DNA of 50,961 nucleotides from an uncultured Bacteroidota bacterium (GTDB lineage Bacteria > Bacteroidota > Bacteroidia > Flavobacteriales > Flavobacteriaceae): positions 1 through 50,961 of the forward strand of contig CACMZR010000009.1 of NCBI GenBank assembly GCA_902618245.1. Reading direction: 5' to 3'. The translations under genes and the position numbers were made by a program. Within the stretch, counting starts at the first letter, position 1; each line of letters begins with the position of its first letter. Under the pieces are notes generated by a model. It was not told where the DNA came from. It ran no database searches and saw only the letters and a program-made list of their open reading frames with translations. This document shows, in pieces, positions 35,995-45,440 of this stretch.

Positions 35995-37543
35995 AATCTT
36001 GAATGTAAAAAACTCCTTTGTTTTTTTTAATCTGTTGTGCCTGTTTTATAAGTAAATAAGAAACACTCACCATGTTTCTTAATTCACTTAAACCATATGT
36101 TAATTTTTTTTCATTATAGAGTTTGCTTACTTTAATGTAGATTTGATTTATTAAATCTTCTGCTAATTTTAAACCTTCGTGAGTTTTAAAAATCCCAGCA
36201 TGCTTAGTCATATTTTTTTGTAGTTTTAGTCTCAAACTTTTGACCTCGCTTAGAGTACCACTTTTTGAATACCCTTCTCCATTCCAAATTGGAAGTGCTT
36301 TATAAAACACTTCCTCTGGCAGAAGAGGTTTTTTCAATGATTGTATTGCATGTATAGCTGCTCTATGGGAGAATACCAAAGCTTCTAAAAGAGAATTTGA
36401 AGCCAAGCGATTGGCTCCGTGAAGGCCAGTTGAACTGCATTCTCCTATTGCATAAAGACCTTTTAGTTCTGACTCACTATACTCGTTAACTTTTATACCT
36501 CCACAAAAATAGTGAGCTGCAGGAACTACAGGAATTGGGTCATTTGGTAATGAAATTCCTTGTGAAACACAGGTCTTATATATTGTTGGAAAGTTTGATT
36601 TCCAAATATCTACTGATATTTTTGAACCATCAAGCCAAACATAATCTTCTATTTGTTCTTTTATTTGTTTATGTATACTTCGTGCAACAATATCCCTTGG
36701 TGCAAGTTCTGCTCTTTTGTCTATTTTTAACATAAACCTTTCTTTTTTACTATTTAACAGTATGCCTCCAGCACCTCTTACAGCTTCCGTTATCAAAAAA
36801 ATATTTTTATTTACTTTATTTCGCAAGGCAGTTGGATGAAATTGAACATAAGCTAAATTGTCGATTCTGACTTTTGCCCGATAAGCAGCTCCAAGACCAT
36901 CACCTGTTGCAGTACTTGGATTTGTACTATGCGCATACAAACTTCCAGCACCTCCAGTTGAAAGAACAGTTATTTTAGAGCATATTTTTACAATTTCCTC
37001 TTTTTCTTGGGAAATTACATATGCTCCATAGCATCTCCCTTTTTTTTCTATGGAATGATGATCAGTTATTAAATCAACCAAAGTGTGATTTTCTAAAAGA
37101 ATGATATTAGAAAAACCTTTTATTTTAGTTGACAAAACATCTTGGATTTGTTTGCCTGTTTGATCTTTATAGTGTACTATTCTTTTTTCCGAATGCCCAC
37201 CTTCTATTCCTAGGTCAAGCTGCTCTTTATTCATATCAAACTCAGCACCCCAATTTATTAACTCATCTAATCTTGCGTTAGCTTCTTCTACAACAAACTT
37301 AACAACACTTCTATCACATTCACCATCACCTGCAATAATTGTATCCCGAATATGTTTATCTATTGAATCATCTTTTAAATTTCTTACAACTGCAATTCCT
37401 CCCTGCGCGTAGCGAGTATTACCCTCACTTATATCTCCTTTCGATATAATTGTAATTTTAAGTTTTGGATTTAGTTCGGCAACTTTAATTGCAAATGTCA
37501 AACCTGATATTCCAGTACCTATTACAAGAAGGTCATTTAACAT
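35957..37543 (-). CDS. nadB: L-aspartate oxidase
   Basis: A 528-residue flavoenzyme. The FAD-binding motif VIGTGISGLTFA starts at residue 7; GNTRYAQGGIAVV, GIEGGHSEKRIVH, STGGAGSLYAHSTNP and VQFHPTAL are the succinate-dehydrogenase/fumarate-reductase family blocks; APRDIVARSIH and GLYAIGECSSTGLHGANRLASNS complete it. It oxidises aspartate to iminoaspartate for NadA. It follows nadA by 2 bp and overlaps nadC by 38 bp. Confidence 0.96.
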   Translation of the reverse strand: MLNDLLVIGTGISGLTFAIKVAELNPKLKITIISKGDISEGNTRYAQGGIAVVRNLKDDSIDKHIRDTIIAGDGECDRSVVKFVVEEANARLDELINWGAEFDMNKEQLDLGIEGGHSEKRIVHYKDQTGKQIQDVLSTKIKGFSNIILLENHTLVDLITDHHSIEKKGRCYGAYVISQEKEEIVKICSKITVLSTGGAGSLYAHSTNPSTATGDGLGAAYRAKVRIDNLAYVQFHPTALRNKVNKNIFLITEAVRGAGGILLNSKKERFMLKIDKRAELAPRDIVARSIHKQIKEQIEDYVWLDGSKISVDIWKSNFPTIYKTCVSQGISLPNDPIPVVPAAHYFCGGIKVNEYSESELKGLYAIGECSSTGLHGANRLASNSLLEALVFSHRAAIHAIQSLKKPLLPEEVFYKALPIWNGEGYSKSGTLSEVKSLRLKLQKNMTKHAGIFKTHEGLKLAEDLINQIYIKVSKLYNEKKLTYGLSELRNMVSVSYLLIKQAQQIKKNKGVFYIQDYDKFYRPLQKST

Positions 37544-37545
37544 AA

Positions 37546-38511
37546 TTAACTTATTTCGAGCATTCTTTCTATTGGGAGCCGAGCTGCATTTAAAATATCT
37601 GTGTTCATGTTAATTTCGGGCTTTTCATTAACTAAACAATTGTATAGTTTTTCAAGTGTATTTAATTTCATAAAAGCACATTCGCTGCATGCACAGGTAT
37701 CATCGTCGATAGGTGCAGGAATAAATAATTTTCCAGGACAGTGCTTTTGCATCTGATGAAGAATACCCGCTTCAGTGGCAACAATATATTGGTTAGTATT
37801 ATCATTTTTCACAAAGTTTAATAGAGCTGATGTGCTTCCTATAAAGTTTGCAATCTCCAAAATCGTAGATTTACTCTCGGGATGTGCTATAAACTTTGCT
37901 TTCGGATATTTCTTTATTAAATCTAAAATTTTTTCAAAGGAAAATGCCTCATGTACAACACAGGATCCCTCCCATAAAATCATTTTTCTTTCAGTTTCTT
38001 TATTCAAATAGGCACCTAAGTTTTTGTCTGGCGCAAAAATGATTTCTTTTTCTTTGGGAATACTATTAATGATTTTTTTGGCGTTACTTGAGGTACAAAC
38101 AATATCACTCAAAGTTTTAATTTCCGCTGAACAATTAATGTATGAGACTACAACTGCATTTGGGTATTTAGCTTTAAATATTGCAAAATCTTTTGAGGGG
38201 CACGACTCAGCCAATGAACATCCAGCTTTTAAGTCTGGAAGGAGTACTTTCTTTTTTGGATTTATAATTTTGGCTGTTTCTGCCATGAAATGAACACCAG
38301 CAAAAATAATTATATTCTCCTTAACTCTTGCTGCCTGCTGTGCTAAATATAAACTATCTCCTAAAAAATCTGCAATTTCTTGTATGGAATCCTCTTGGTA
38401 ATAGTGGGCAAGTATAACAGCATTTTTTTTCTTTTTAAGCTCTTGAATCCGATTTAATAGCTCTAAATTTTGTTTAGACTTCTTTTGTTTAAATTGGTTT
38501 TGAATAGACAT
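37546..38511 (-). CDS. nadA: Quinolinate synthase
   Basis: A 321-residue iron-sulfur enzyme. Blocks: ILAHYYQEDSIQEIADFLGDS, FAGVHFMAETAKI, DLKAGCSLAESCP, VSYINCSAEIKTLSD, WEGSCVVHE and the C-terminal CACSECAFMKLNTLEKLY. Three of these Cys positions bind the 4Fe-4S cluster. It condenses iminoaspartate with dihydroxyacetone phosphate to quinolinate. First of nadA-nadB-nadC, a complete de novo quinolinate route; the gene starts 22 bp after truB. Confidence 0.96.
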   Translation of the reverse strand: MSIQNQFKQKKSKQNLELLNRIQELKKKKNAVILAHYYQEDSIQEIADFLGDSLYLAQQAARVKENIIIFAGVHFMAETAKIINPKKKVLLPDLKAGCSLAESCPSKDFAIFKAKYPNAVVVSYINCSAEIKTLSDIVCTSSNAKKIINSIPKEKEIIFAPDKNLGAYLNKETERKMILWEGSCVVHEAFSFEKILDLIKKYPKAKFIAHPESKSTILEIANFIGSTSALLNFVKNDNTNQYIVATEAGILHQMQKHCPGKLFIPAPIDDDTCACSECAFMKLNTLEKLYNCLVNEKPEINMNTDILNAARLPIERMLEIS

Positions 38512-38533
38512 ACAACAATATAATAAGTTTCAA

Positions 38534-39271
38534 TTAATCAACTTTTACGCATTTTATATTTTTTTTAGAATACCTTTTTATCATGCTTTCCATAGAGTAA
38601 GCATCATCAAGAATTTTTTCTCCAATCTGGATACGTTTTAGAGAGGAAAGATAAGCCCCGGAAGAAAGTTTTTGACCAAAATCATGAGCTATACTTCTAA
38701 TATATGTGCCTTTACTGCATGAAATTAAAAAATCAACCTTTGGTAGATTGATATTTGTTATGTCAAATTTTGATATACAAACATTACGTGCTTTAATTTC
38801 GGTTGATTTACCTTTTCTAGCATAATCATAAAGTCTTTTTCCATTAATTTTTATTGCAGAATAAATGGGCGGTATTTGGTTTATTTCACCAATAAAACTT
38901 CGGGCAATCTCAATTATTAAATCATTTGTAATATGATTAGTTTCATAGGTTTTATCAATTTCAGTTTCCAAATCATATGACGGTGTTGATGCACCTAAAG
39001 TAAAAGTACCTGTGTATGTTTTCGTTTCACTTTGATGTAAATTAATGGATTTAGTTTTTTTACCAGTACAAACAATTAATAAACCAGTTGCTAATGGGTC
39101 TAATGTTCCAGCATGCCCAATTTTTATTTTTTTCAGTCCTGTTAAATTTTTTAAATACCATCGCATTTTGTTGACTACCTGAAAAGAGGTCCAACCTTTA
39201 GGCTTATCAATTAAAAAAAGTTGCCCCTCTTGAATACTATTAGATTCAAATCTTTGCTTAAAGAAGTCCAT
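38534..39271 (-). CDS. truB: tRNA pseudouridine-55 synthase
   Basis: From the ATG at 39271 the product is 245 residues. The catalytic Asp is in [55 protein letters not shown] and [15 protein letters not shown] are the TruB blocks. It makes pseudouridine 55 in the tRNA T loop. A TTG seven codons upstream (39292) is possible, but ATG fits the family length better; either way the start overlaps the uppP end. Confidence 0.95.
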   Translation of the reverse strand: MDFFKQRFESNSIQEGQLFLIDKPKGWTSFQVVNKMRWYLKNLTGLKKIKIGHAGTLDPLATGLLIVCTGKKTKSINLHQSETKTYTGTFTLGASTPSYDLETEIDKTYETNHITNDLIIEIARSFIGEINQIPPIYSAIKINGKRLYDYARKGKSTEIKARNVCISKFDITNINLPKVDFLISCSKGTYIRSIAHDFGQKLSSGAYLSSLKRIQIGEKILDDAYSMESMIKRYSKKNIKCVKVD

Positions 39272-40049
39272 AATAGATTGAAAAAATACCAATAAATATG
39301 CAGTAGTAACTAAAGTTTTTTAATTTACTTTTTTTTACTAGAGCAATCATCCATTTACAGGCGAAAATACCGCTTACAAAAGATGTAAAAAATCCTAAAC
39401 CTAGGGATAAAAAGTCAATATCTACAGAGGTTTTTTTAATGTCAAGAAATATTTTAAATATGCTTCCAAATATTATTGGAAGTACCATTAAAAATGAGAA
39501 TTGAGCAGCTTTTTGTTTTTCAATTCCTAGAATCAATGCGATACTAATTGTTGAACCGCTCCTTGATATTCCTGGTAAAATAGCAATTGCCTGAATTACA
39601 CCCAATATAAATGAATTTTTGAAACTCACCATTTTAAATTTACATCTTTTACCTTTAGAGACACTGAGTATTAATGCTGTAATAAGAAACATTACTCCAA
39701 CTAAAATTAAATTATTTGAAAATAAAGTTTTGATTTTTTGTTGAAATAGAATTCCTATTATAAAAGCCGGAATCATTGAAACAAGAATTTTCGATGCAAA
39801 AAGGGTATTTTCATTGATCTTTAACTTTAACAAAGAAGATAGTATTTTAAATATCTCTTTTTTAAACACGAATATTGTACTTAAAGCTGTACCGAGGTGC
39901 AGTACGAGTGTCATTAATAAGCTTTCATTTGCATCATGCTTATTACCAAACAATGCTTTTCCAATTTCTAAATGACCACTTGATGATATTGGTAAAAATT
40001 CAGTAAATCCTTGTATTAATCCTAAAACTATTGCTTCAAAATTATTCAT
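39258..40049 (-). CDS. uppP: Undecaprenyl-diphosphate phosphatase
   Basis: A 263-residue polytopic membrane protein with seven or eight helices. The two active-site motifs are GFTEFLPISSSGHLEIG near the N-terminus and PGISRSGSTISIALILG around residues 155-175. It regenerates undecaprenyl phosphate for cell-wall and glycan synthesis and is a bacitracin resistance determinant in other bacteria. It follows the DUF3098 gene by 2 bp and overlaps truB. Confidence 0.95.
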   Translation of the reverse strand: MNNFEAIVLGLIQGFTEFLPISSSGHLEIGKALFGNKHDANESLLMTLVLHLGTALSTIFVFKKEIFKILSSLLKLKINENTLFASKILVSMIPAFIIGILFQQKIKTLFSNNLILVGVMFLITALILSVSKGKRCKFKMVSFKNSFILGVIQAIAILPGISRSGSTISIALILGIEKQKAAQFSFLMVLPIIFGSIFKIFLDIKKTSVDIDFLSLGLGFFTSFVSGIFACKWMIALVKKSKLKNFSYYCIFIGIFSIYYGLL

Positions 40050-40051
40050 TC

Positions 40052-40291
40052 TTAAGGATCTGGATTCGTAAAAATTGAAAGAACTGCGATTCCAAAACCA
40101 ATTATAACCATAGTTGGAGCTAACCGAATTCTTCTGAAGTTAAAAATTTCAGTATTGAAAAAATCTGGATTATCACTTCCCCCGCCACTCATTAAAATGA
40201 ACCCAAGGGTAACTATCGATAGGGAAACAAAAATCAAAATATAGTTACGTTTTCCAAATAAAATTTTTTTTTCCGAATATTTCTTTTTCAT
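40052..40291 (-). CDS. DUF3098 membrane protein
   Basis: A 79-residue protein with two helices (YILIFVSLSIVTLGFILMSG and RLAPTMVIIGFGIAVLSIF) and the conserved GGGSDNPDFFNTEIFNFRR between them, the DUF3098 signature. No function is known. Its fixed place between ftsX and uppP in Bacteroidota suggests a cell-envelope role. Confidence 0.88.
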   Translation of the reverse strand: MKKKYSEKKILFGKRNYILIFVSLSIVTLGFILMSGGGSDNPDFFNTEIFNFRRIRLAPTMVIIGFGIAVLSIFTNPDP

Positions 40292-40299
40292 AGCTAAGT

Positions 40300-41178
40300 C
40301 TAATATCGGGCATTTGTTTTTAAATTTAAATAACGCTGGGTTGCAAAGAAAGTGCTGAGACCTGAAATTGTGATACCAAAAATCACAACTATAAGGTAAA
40401 TAAGTACCAATTCATTAGTCTGATTAAAAATTTTAAATTCTGGAAATTGTCTATTAATTACATATATAAAATAACTTAAAGCACCAAGAGAGATTATAGA
40501 GCTAATAAACCCTAATAACATATTATTTAAGATGAAAGGTTTTCTGATAAAAGATTTTTTTGCACCTACTAGTTGCATCGTTTTTATTACGAAACGTTTT
40601 GAGAAAATAGATAACCTTATTGAACTGTTTATTAATAGAAGAGCAATAATTATAAAAAGTAAAGTAAAAAACAATAAACCAAAAGTAATTTTTTGAACAT
40701 TCTCTTCTAAAAGTTCTAATAGTGGTTTATCATAAATAACTTCTTCGACAAAATCAAAACTTTCGATATCAATTTTAGTAGAGGAGAGAGTTTGGTTGCT
40801 CACAAAACTGGCATTAAAAAAAATATCAATAACATCTAATAGAGGATTATAGCCCAAAAAACTAATAAAATCTTCCCCGATATCAGAAACATATGATTCT
40901 GCCGCCGCCTCTTTTGAAATATAATTAACTTTTTTAGTTGCTGGATTGAGTAAAATTTTCTTCTTTAATTGTGTAATTTCTATTTCTTTAGCACTATTTT
41001 TTAAATAAACGTTCATTGCGATTTGCTCCTTAAAATGTGATGAAATATTCCTATAATTTAAAACAAATAACCCAAGGATGCCCAAAAGAAAAAGAACAAA
41101 TGTTATACTAATGACAACAGAAAAATAGCTATTTAATACTCTTCTTTTCTGAAATTTTTCTTGACTTTTTTTTGACAC
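40300..41178 (-). CDS. ftsX: Cell-division protein FtsX
   Basis: A 292-residue permease-like protein. One helix near residues 18-40, an extracytoplasmic domain with KKILLNPATKKVNYISKE and GFNPLLD-like text (LGYNPLLDVIDI), then three helices from about residue 165. The start is GTG at 41178; a nearby ATG is in another frame. FtsX pairs with the ATPase FtsE to control wall hydrolases at division; ftsE is not adjacent, as usual in Bacteroidota. Divergent from leuS by 126 bp. Confidence 0.92.
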   Translation of the reverse strand: MSKKSQEKFQKRRVLNSYFSVVISITFVLFLLGILGLFVLNYRNISSHFKEQIAMNVYLKNSAKEIEITQLKKKILLNPATKKVNYISKEAAAESYVSDIGEDFISFLGYNPLLDVIDIFFNASFVSNQTLSSTKIDIESFDFVEEVIYDKPLLELLEENVQKITFGLLFFTLLFIIIALLLINSSIRLSIFSKRFVIKTMQLVGAKKSFIRKPFILNNMLLGFISSIISLGALSYFIYVINRQFPEFKIFNQTNELVLIYLIVVIFGITISGLSTFFATQRYLNLKTNARY

Positions 41179-41246
41179 ATTTATTTTTTTGTAAAAATAA
41201 AAAAGAAAAGTTATAATTGAGTACTCATAAAATATTCTTTACTCTT

Positions 41247-41276
41247 TTTGACATTCAAGCAATAAATGTAATTTTA
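41247..41276 (+). promoter_or_regulatory. Candidate promoter of leuS
   Basis: TTTG (41247-41250), 18 nt, then TAATTTTA (41269-41276), one mismatch from TAnnTTTG. The implied start near 41283 gives a leader of about 22 nt before the TTG start codon at 41305. Confidence 0.45.
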
Positions 41277-41304
41277 ACTTTTTATTCAATTAAATGTAAT
41301 CAAC

Positions 41305-43992
41305 TTGAAATACGATTTTAGAAATATTGAAAAAAAATGGCAGAAGTATTGGCTCGACAATAAAACTTTTAAAGCTGATAATAATTCAGGAAAACCTAAA
41401 TATTACGTGTTAGATATGTTCCCATATCCATCTGGTTCTGGACTTCATGTTGGTCATCCTCTAGGTTACATAGCTTCTGATATATTTTCTAGATACAAAA
41501 GAAGTAAAGGTTTTAATGTTCTTCATCCTATGGGTTTTGATTCATTTGGGTTACCTGCTGAGCAATATGCTGTCAGAACAGGTCAGCATCCAAAAAAAAC
41601 TACAGAGGAAAATATTGTCAGATTTAGAGATCAATTGGATAAATTAGGTTTATCATTTGATTGGGATAGAGAAATTAAAACAAGTGATAGCAGTTATTAT
41701 CGTTGGACTCAGTGGATTTTCTTAAAATTATTCAACAGTTATTATGATCACGATCTTAATAAGGCTCAACCAATAGAAAAATTAAAAATTCCAAAAAACC
41801 TGAATGAAAAAGAAATAGGGTCTTTTATTGATTCTAAAAGGTTAGCATATGTCGACACAATAGATGTTAATTGGTGTGAGGAGCTGGGAACTGTACTTGC
41901 AAATGAAGAGGTTATTGGTGGTTTAAGTGAAAGAGGGGGATTCCCTGTCATTAAAAGACCAATGAAACAATGGGTCATGAGAATAACAGATTATGCTGAT
42001 AGATTACTTGATGATCTATTTGAATTGGACTGGCCTGAATCTATAAAATTATCACAAAAAAACTGGATCGGAAAGTCTGAAGGAGCTGAGATAAAGTTTT
42101 CAATAGAAAAAAAATTTATTAAGGTATTTACAACTAGGCCAGATACAATATTTGGTGCAACATATTTAGTATTAGCACCTGAACACCCTTTGATAAATGA
42201 AATTACCACAGATAAATATAAAAAATCTATAGATGAATATGTTGAGCAGACTTCAAAAAAAAGTGATTTAGAGAGGCAGGAGAATGAAAAAAATAAAACA
42301 GGCGTTTTCACTGGATCATTTGCTTTAAATCCTATTTCAAATGAAAAAATCCCTGTATGGATATCCGATTATGTTCTTTTTTCGTATGGGACTGGTGCTA
42401 TAATGGCAGTGCCTGCACATGATGAAAGAGATAATGAGTTTGCAAGAAAATTTAACCTTAAAATAATTAAAGTAATTGATGGTGGCAATAAAGATGAGTG
42501 TTACACTGGGAATGGGTCTTTAATCAATTGTGGAGAATATGACGGTATTGATAATATAAAATTCAAATCCATTGTAGTCGAAAAGTTAGAAACTATAAAT
42601 AAAGCAACTAAAAGGACCAATTATAAATTAAGAGATTGGATCTTTACGCGTCAAAGATATTGGGGTGAGCCAATTCCAATAATTTACAACGGAAATAAAA
42701 AGAAAGCCCTTGAATTTAATGATTTACCTCTTGAATTACCTGAAGTTGAAAGCTATTTACCAACAAAAGATGGTTTGTCACCATTGGCGAGGAATAATGA
42801 TTGGATTAACATATCAATTAATGGTGTGAATTATTTGAGAGAGACAAATACAATGCCACAATGGGCGGGATCATGTTGGTATTTTTTAAGATTTATTGAC
42901 CCGGGTAATAACAATGAGTTTGCAAATAAAGATCTCATTAAATATTGGATGCCAGTCGATCTATACATTGGAGGTGCAGAACATGCCGTTCTTCATTTGT
43001 TATATTCAAGATTTTGGCATAAAGTTTTATTTGACTTAGATTATGTCAGTACTAATGAACCATTTAAAAAGCTTGTTAATCAGGGAATGATTTTAGGAAA
43101 TAGTGCTTTTGTCCATAGAATCAAAAACACTAACGATTTCATTTCATTTGACATGATTAAGGATGAGAAGACACAAAAAATTCATGTTGACATATCCTTT
43201 GTCGACGAAAAAAATAGATTAAATATTGAGAGATTAAAACAAAATAATCCTGAATTTAATGACGTAAATTTTATAAAAGGTAAATCATTTTATGTTTCAA
43301 GAGACATTGAAAAAATGTCAAAATCAAAGTTCAACGTAGTTAATCCCGATGCGATATGTGAGCAGTATGGTGCCGATACCCTGCGGATGTATGAAATCTT
43401 TCTCGGCCCTGTTGAACAAGCTAAACCTTGGAATACTTCAGGTATATCTGGGGTCCACAACTTTTTAAAAAAATATTGGCGTTTATTTTATAGAAACGAC
43501 AAATGGATGGTAACTGAAATAGAGCCTAGTAAAAATGAATTAAAGTTGCTCCACAAAACAATTAAAAAAATAGCCAGTGATATTGAAAGCTTTTCTTTTA
43601 ATACTTGTGTAAGTGCTCTAATGATTTGTGTAAATGAATTAACTAATTTAAATTGCAAGAGCAGAAAAATTTTATCTCCTTTGACTCAAATATTATATCC
43701 CTTTGCACCTCATGTTGCAGAAGAAATATGGGAGAGTTTGGGACATAAAAATACTATTACTTACGAACCTTTTCCTCAAGTAAATGAATCTTATTTAATT
43801 GAAGAAACAAAAAATTATCCGGTTTCTTTTAATGGTAAATTAAGATTTAATATCAGCCTGTCATTAAATCTGGATGATTCTGAAATTAAAGAGGCTATAC
43901 TTGGTGATACTAGAACGGAACGTTATCTAAAGGGCTCTTTACCAAAAAGATGGGTAATTATTCAAAATAAAATTATCAACATAGTTCATTAA
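41305..43992 (+). CDS. leuS: Leucyl-tRNA synthetase
   Basis: An 895-residue class I synthetase. HIGH box is HVGH at residues 48-51 (GSGLHVGHPLG); the editing domain has TTRPDTIFGATYLVLAPEH and TGAIMAVPAHDERD; the KMSKS motif lies near residue 671 (EKMSKSKFN); the anticodon and C-terminal domains follow (PFAPHVAEEIWE). The start is TTG at 41305; the nearest ATG upstream is directly followed by a stop. MKYDFRNIEKKWQ is the usual LeuRS beginning. It charges tRNA-Leu. Confidence 0.96.
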   Translation: MKYDFRNIEKKWQKYWLDNKTFKADNNSGKPKYYVLDMFPYPSGSGLHVGHPLGYIASDIFSRYKRSKGFNVLHPMGFDSFGLPAEQYAVRTGQHPKKTTEENIVRFRDQLDKLGLSFDWDREIKTSDSSYYRWTQWIFLKLFNSYYDHDLNKAQPIEKLKIPKNLNEKEIGSFIDSKRLAYVDTIDVNWCEELGTVLANEEVIGGLSERGGFPVIKRPMKQWVMRITDYADRLLDDLFELDWPESIKLSQKNWIGKSEGAEIKFSIEKKFIKVFTTRPDTIFGATYLVLAPEHPLINEITTDKYKKSIDEYVEQTSKKSDLERQENEKNKTGVFTGSFALNPISNEKIPVWISDYVLFSYGTGAIMAVPAHDERDNEFARKFNLKIIKVIDGGNKDECYTGNGSLINCGEYDGIDNIKFKSIVVEKLETINKATKRTNYKLRDWIFTRQRYWGEPIPIIYNGNKKKALEFNDLPLELPEVESYLPTKDGLSPLARNNDWINISINGVNYLRETNTMPQWAGSCWYFLRFIDPGNNNEFANKDLIKYWMPVDLYIGGAEHAVLHLLYSRFWHKVLFDLDYVSTNEPFKKLVNQGMILGNSAFVHRIKNTNDFISFDMIKDEKTQKIHVDISFVDEKNRLNIERLKQNNPEFNDVNFIKGKSFYVSRDIEKMSKSKFNVVNPDAICEQYGADTLRMYEIFLGPVEQAKPWNTSGISGVHNFLKKYWRLFYRNDKWMVTEIEPSKNELKLLHKTIKKIASDIESFSFNTCVSALMICVNELTNLNCKSRKILSPLTQILYPFAPHVAEEIWESLGHKNTITYEPFPQVNESYLIEETKNYPVSFNGKLRFNISLSLNLDDSEIKEAILGDTRTERYLKGSLPKRWVIIQNKIINIVH

Positions 43993-44034
43993 TAATTTAT
44001 AAATCTCAATTTTTTGTAAGTCTACAAGACGAAT

Positions 44035-44505
44035 TCAGTAAACTATCTGGCGACTAATTTGCTCTTGTAAAGAAATGAAAGTTTCTGTTCTAGAAACTCC
44101 ATTAATGGTTTGTATATTTTTATTTAATAATTGCATCAGATGTTCATTATCTCTACATAAAAGTTTAACAAATATGCTCCAGTTTCCCGTTGTATAGTGA
44201 CATTCAATAACTTCAGGTATAATTTTAAGTTGTCTAACGGCTTCTGGATTGCGTATTGCTTTGTCAAGATAGATACCTATGAATGCAACTGTATTAAAAC
44301 CCAAAATTTTTGGGTTTAAAATTATTTGAGAACCTGAAACAACACCTGAATTTTCAAGTTTTTTTAATCTCTGATGTATGGCAGCACCTGAAATACCACA
44401 TGCATTTGATAAAATTTGAATTGGAGTTCGTGCTTCCTTCAGTAGGTGTTTAATTATAATCTTGTCTATACCGTCGAGCAATGCTTTTTTTTCGACCAAT
44501 TTCAT
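44035..44505 (-). CDS. Lrp/AsnC-family transcriptional regulator
   Basis: A 156-residue protein with an N-terminal winged helix (LLKEARTPIQILSNACGISGAAIHQRLKKLE pattern, residues 20-50) and a C-terminal RAM ligand domain (VAFIGIYLDKA, VIECHYTTGNWSIFVKLLC). Such proteins respond to amino acids and form octamers. It is convergent with leuS. Its targets are unknown; regulation of amino-acid metabolism is the family norm. Confidence 0.92.
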   Translation of the reverse strand: MKLVEKKALLDGIDKIIIKHLLKEARTPIQILSNACGISGAAIHQRLKKLENSGVVSGSQIILNPKILGFNTVAFIGIYLDKAIRNPEAVRQLKIIPEVIECHYTTGNWSIFVKLLCRDNEHLMQLLNKNIQTINGVSRTETFISLQEQISRQIVY

Positions 44506-44668
44506 CTTTAAATATTATTAAGTAAATCTAAATTAAATTAAAAATCTAAAATAAAATCGTGTATAAGGTTAAAAAAATTAATATTAAAAAGCAGATTTCA
44601 ATTCAGTTAAGTCTTTAAAGTTTGGAGAACATTTATTTAAAAGGTTATAAACTAACTTAAGTTAATTT

Positions 44669-44687
44669 AAGGTTAGAAATTAACCTT
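44669..44687. repeat. Inverted repeat at the hemD stop codon
   Basis: AAGGTTA (44669-44675) and TAACCTT (44681-44687) are perfect arms around GAAAT. The right arm contains the hemD stop. No T-run follows on the hemD strand, so it is at best a weak terminator. Confidence 0.35.
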
Positions 44688-45426
44688 TATTTACTTTTAT
44701 TACATACTTTTCTAAAGCCATTGTCATCGAGGGTGATTCTGGAGTCGGGGCTTTTATCTGAACTTCAAGACCGGCATTTTCTGCTGCTTTAATTGTTGTT
44801 TTACCATAAGCTGCAATTCGTGTATTGTTTTGTTGAAAGTCTGGAAAATTTTTGAATAAGGATTCGATACCTGAAGGGCTAAAAAAAGCAAGTACATCAT
44901 AATATACGTCTCTCAAATCCGACAAATCGCTCAAAACTGTCCTATATAAAATTGCACGCCTCCAGTTTAAGTTCAATTCATTTAGAAAGTCTGGAACAAT
45001 GCTCATTAATAAATCAGATGTAGGAAACATAAACCTATCTTTTTCAAACTTTTTAAATACATTTTCAAGATCTTTTATATTACCCTCACCTACGTAAACT
45101 TTTCTTTTCCTATACACTACATATTTCTGTAAATAATATGCAACTGCTTCCGATAAACAAAAATATTTTGTCGAATCTGGTACTGTATAACGCATTTCTT
45201 TGCAAAGGCGAAAATAATTGTCAACGGCATTTCTGCTCGTTAAAACGACATTATCAAAATTATTAAAATCGATTTTCTGTTGGCGAACTTCTTTTGCGCT
45301 CGCACCCTCAACATGAATGAAAGGTCTAAAATCGATGGTCAATTTTAGTTTTTCTTTAAGTCTTTTGTAAGGTGATTTATCAGAAGATGGTTCTGGTTGG
45401 GATACTAAAATTGTTTTCACTTTCAT
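44680..45426 (-). CDS. hemD: Uroporphyrinogen-III synthase
   Basis: From the ATG at 45426 the product is 248 residues and starts MKVKTILVSQPEPSSDKSPY, the normal flavobacterial beginning; a longer reading adds 19 hydrophobic residues from the overlapping upstream gene and is rejected. Later marks: NVVLTSRNAVDNYF, VLAFFSPSGIESLF and RIAAYGKTTIKAAENAGL. It closes hydroxymethylbilane to uroporphyrinogen III in heme synthesis. The family is poorly conserved, but the gene neighbour DUF4271 supports the call. Confidence 0.88.
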   Translation of the reverse strand: MKVKTILVSQPEPSSDKSPYKRLKEKLKLTIDFRPFIHVEGASAKEVRQQKIDFNNFDNVVLTSRNAVDNYFRLCKEMRYTVPDSTKYFCLSEAVAYYLQKYVVYRKRKVYVGEGNIKDLENVFKKFEKDRFMFPTSDLLMSIVPDFLNELNLNWRRAILYRTVLSDLSDLRDVYYDVLAFFSPSGIESLFKNFPDFQQNNTRIAAYGKTTIKAAENAGLEVQIKAPTPESPSMTMALEKYVIKVNKG

Positions 45427-45440
45427 AATCATCCGATAAT

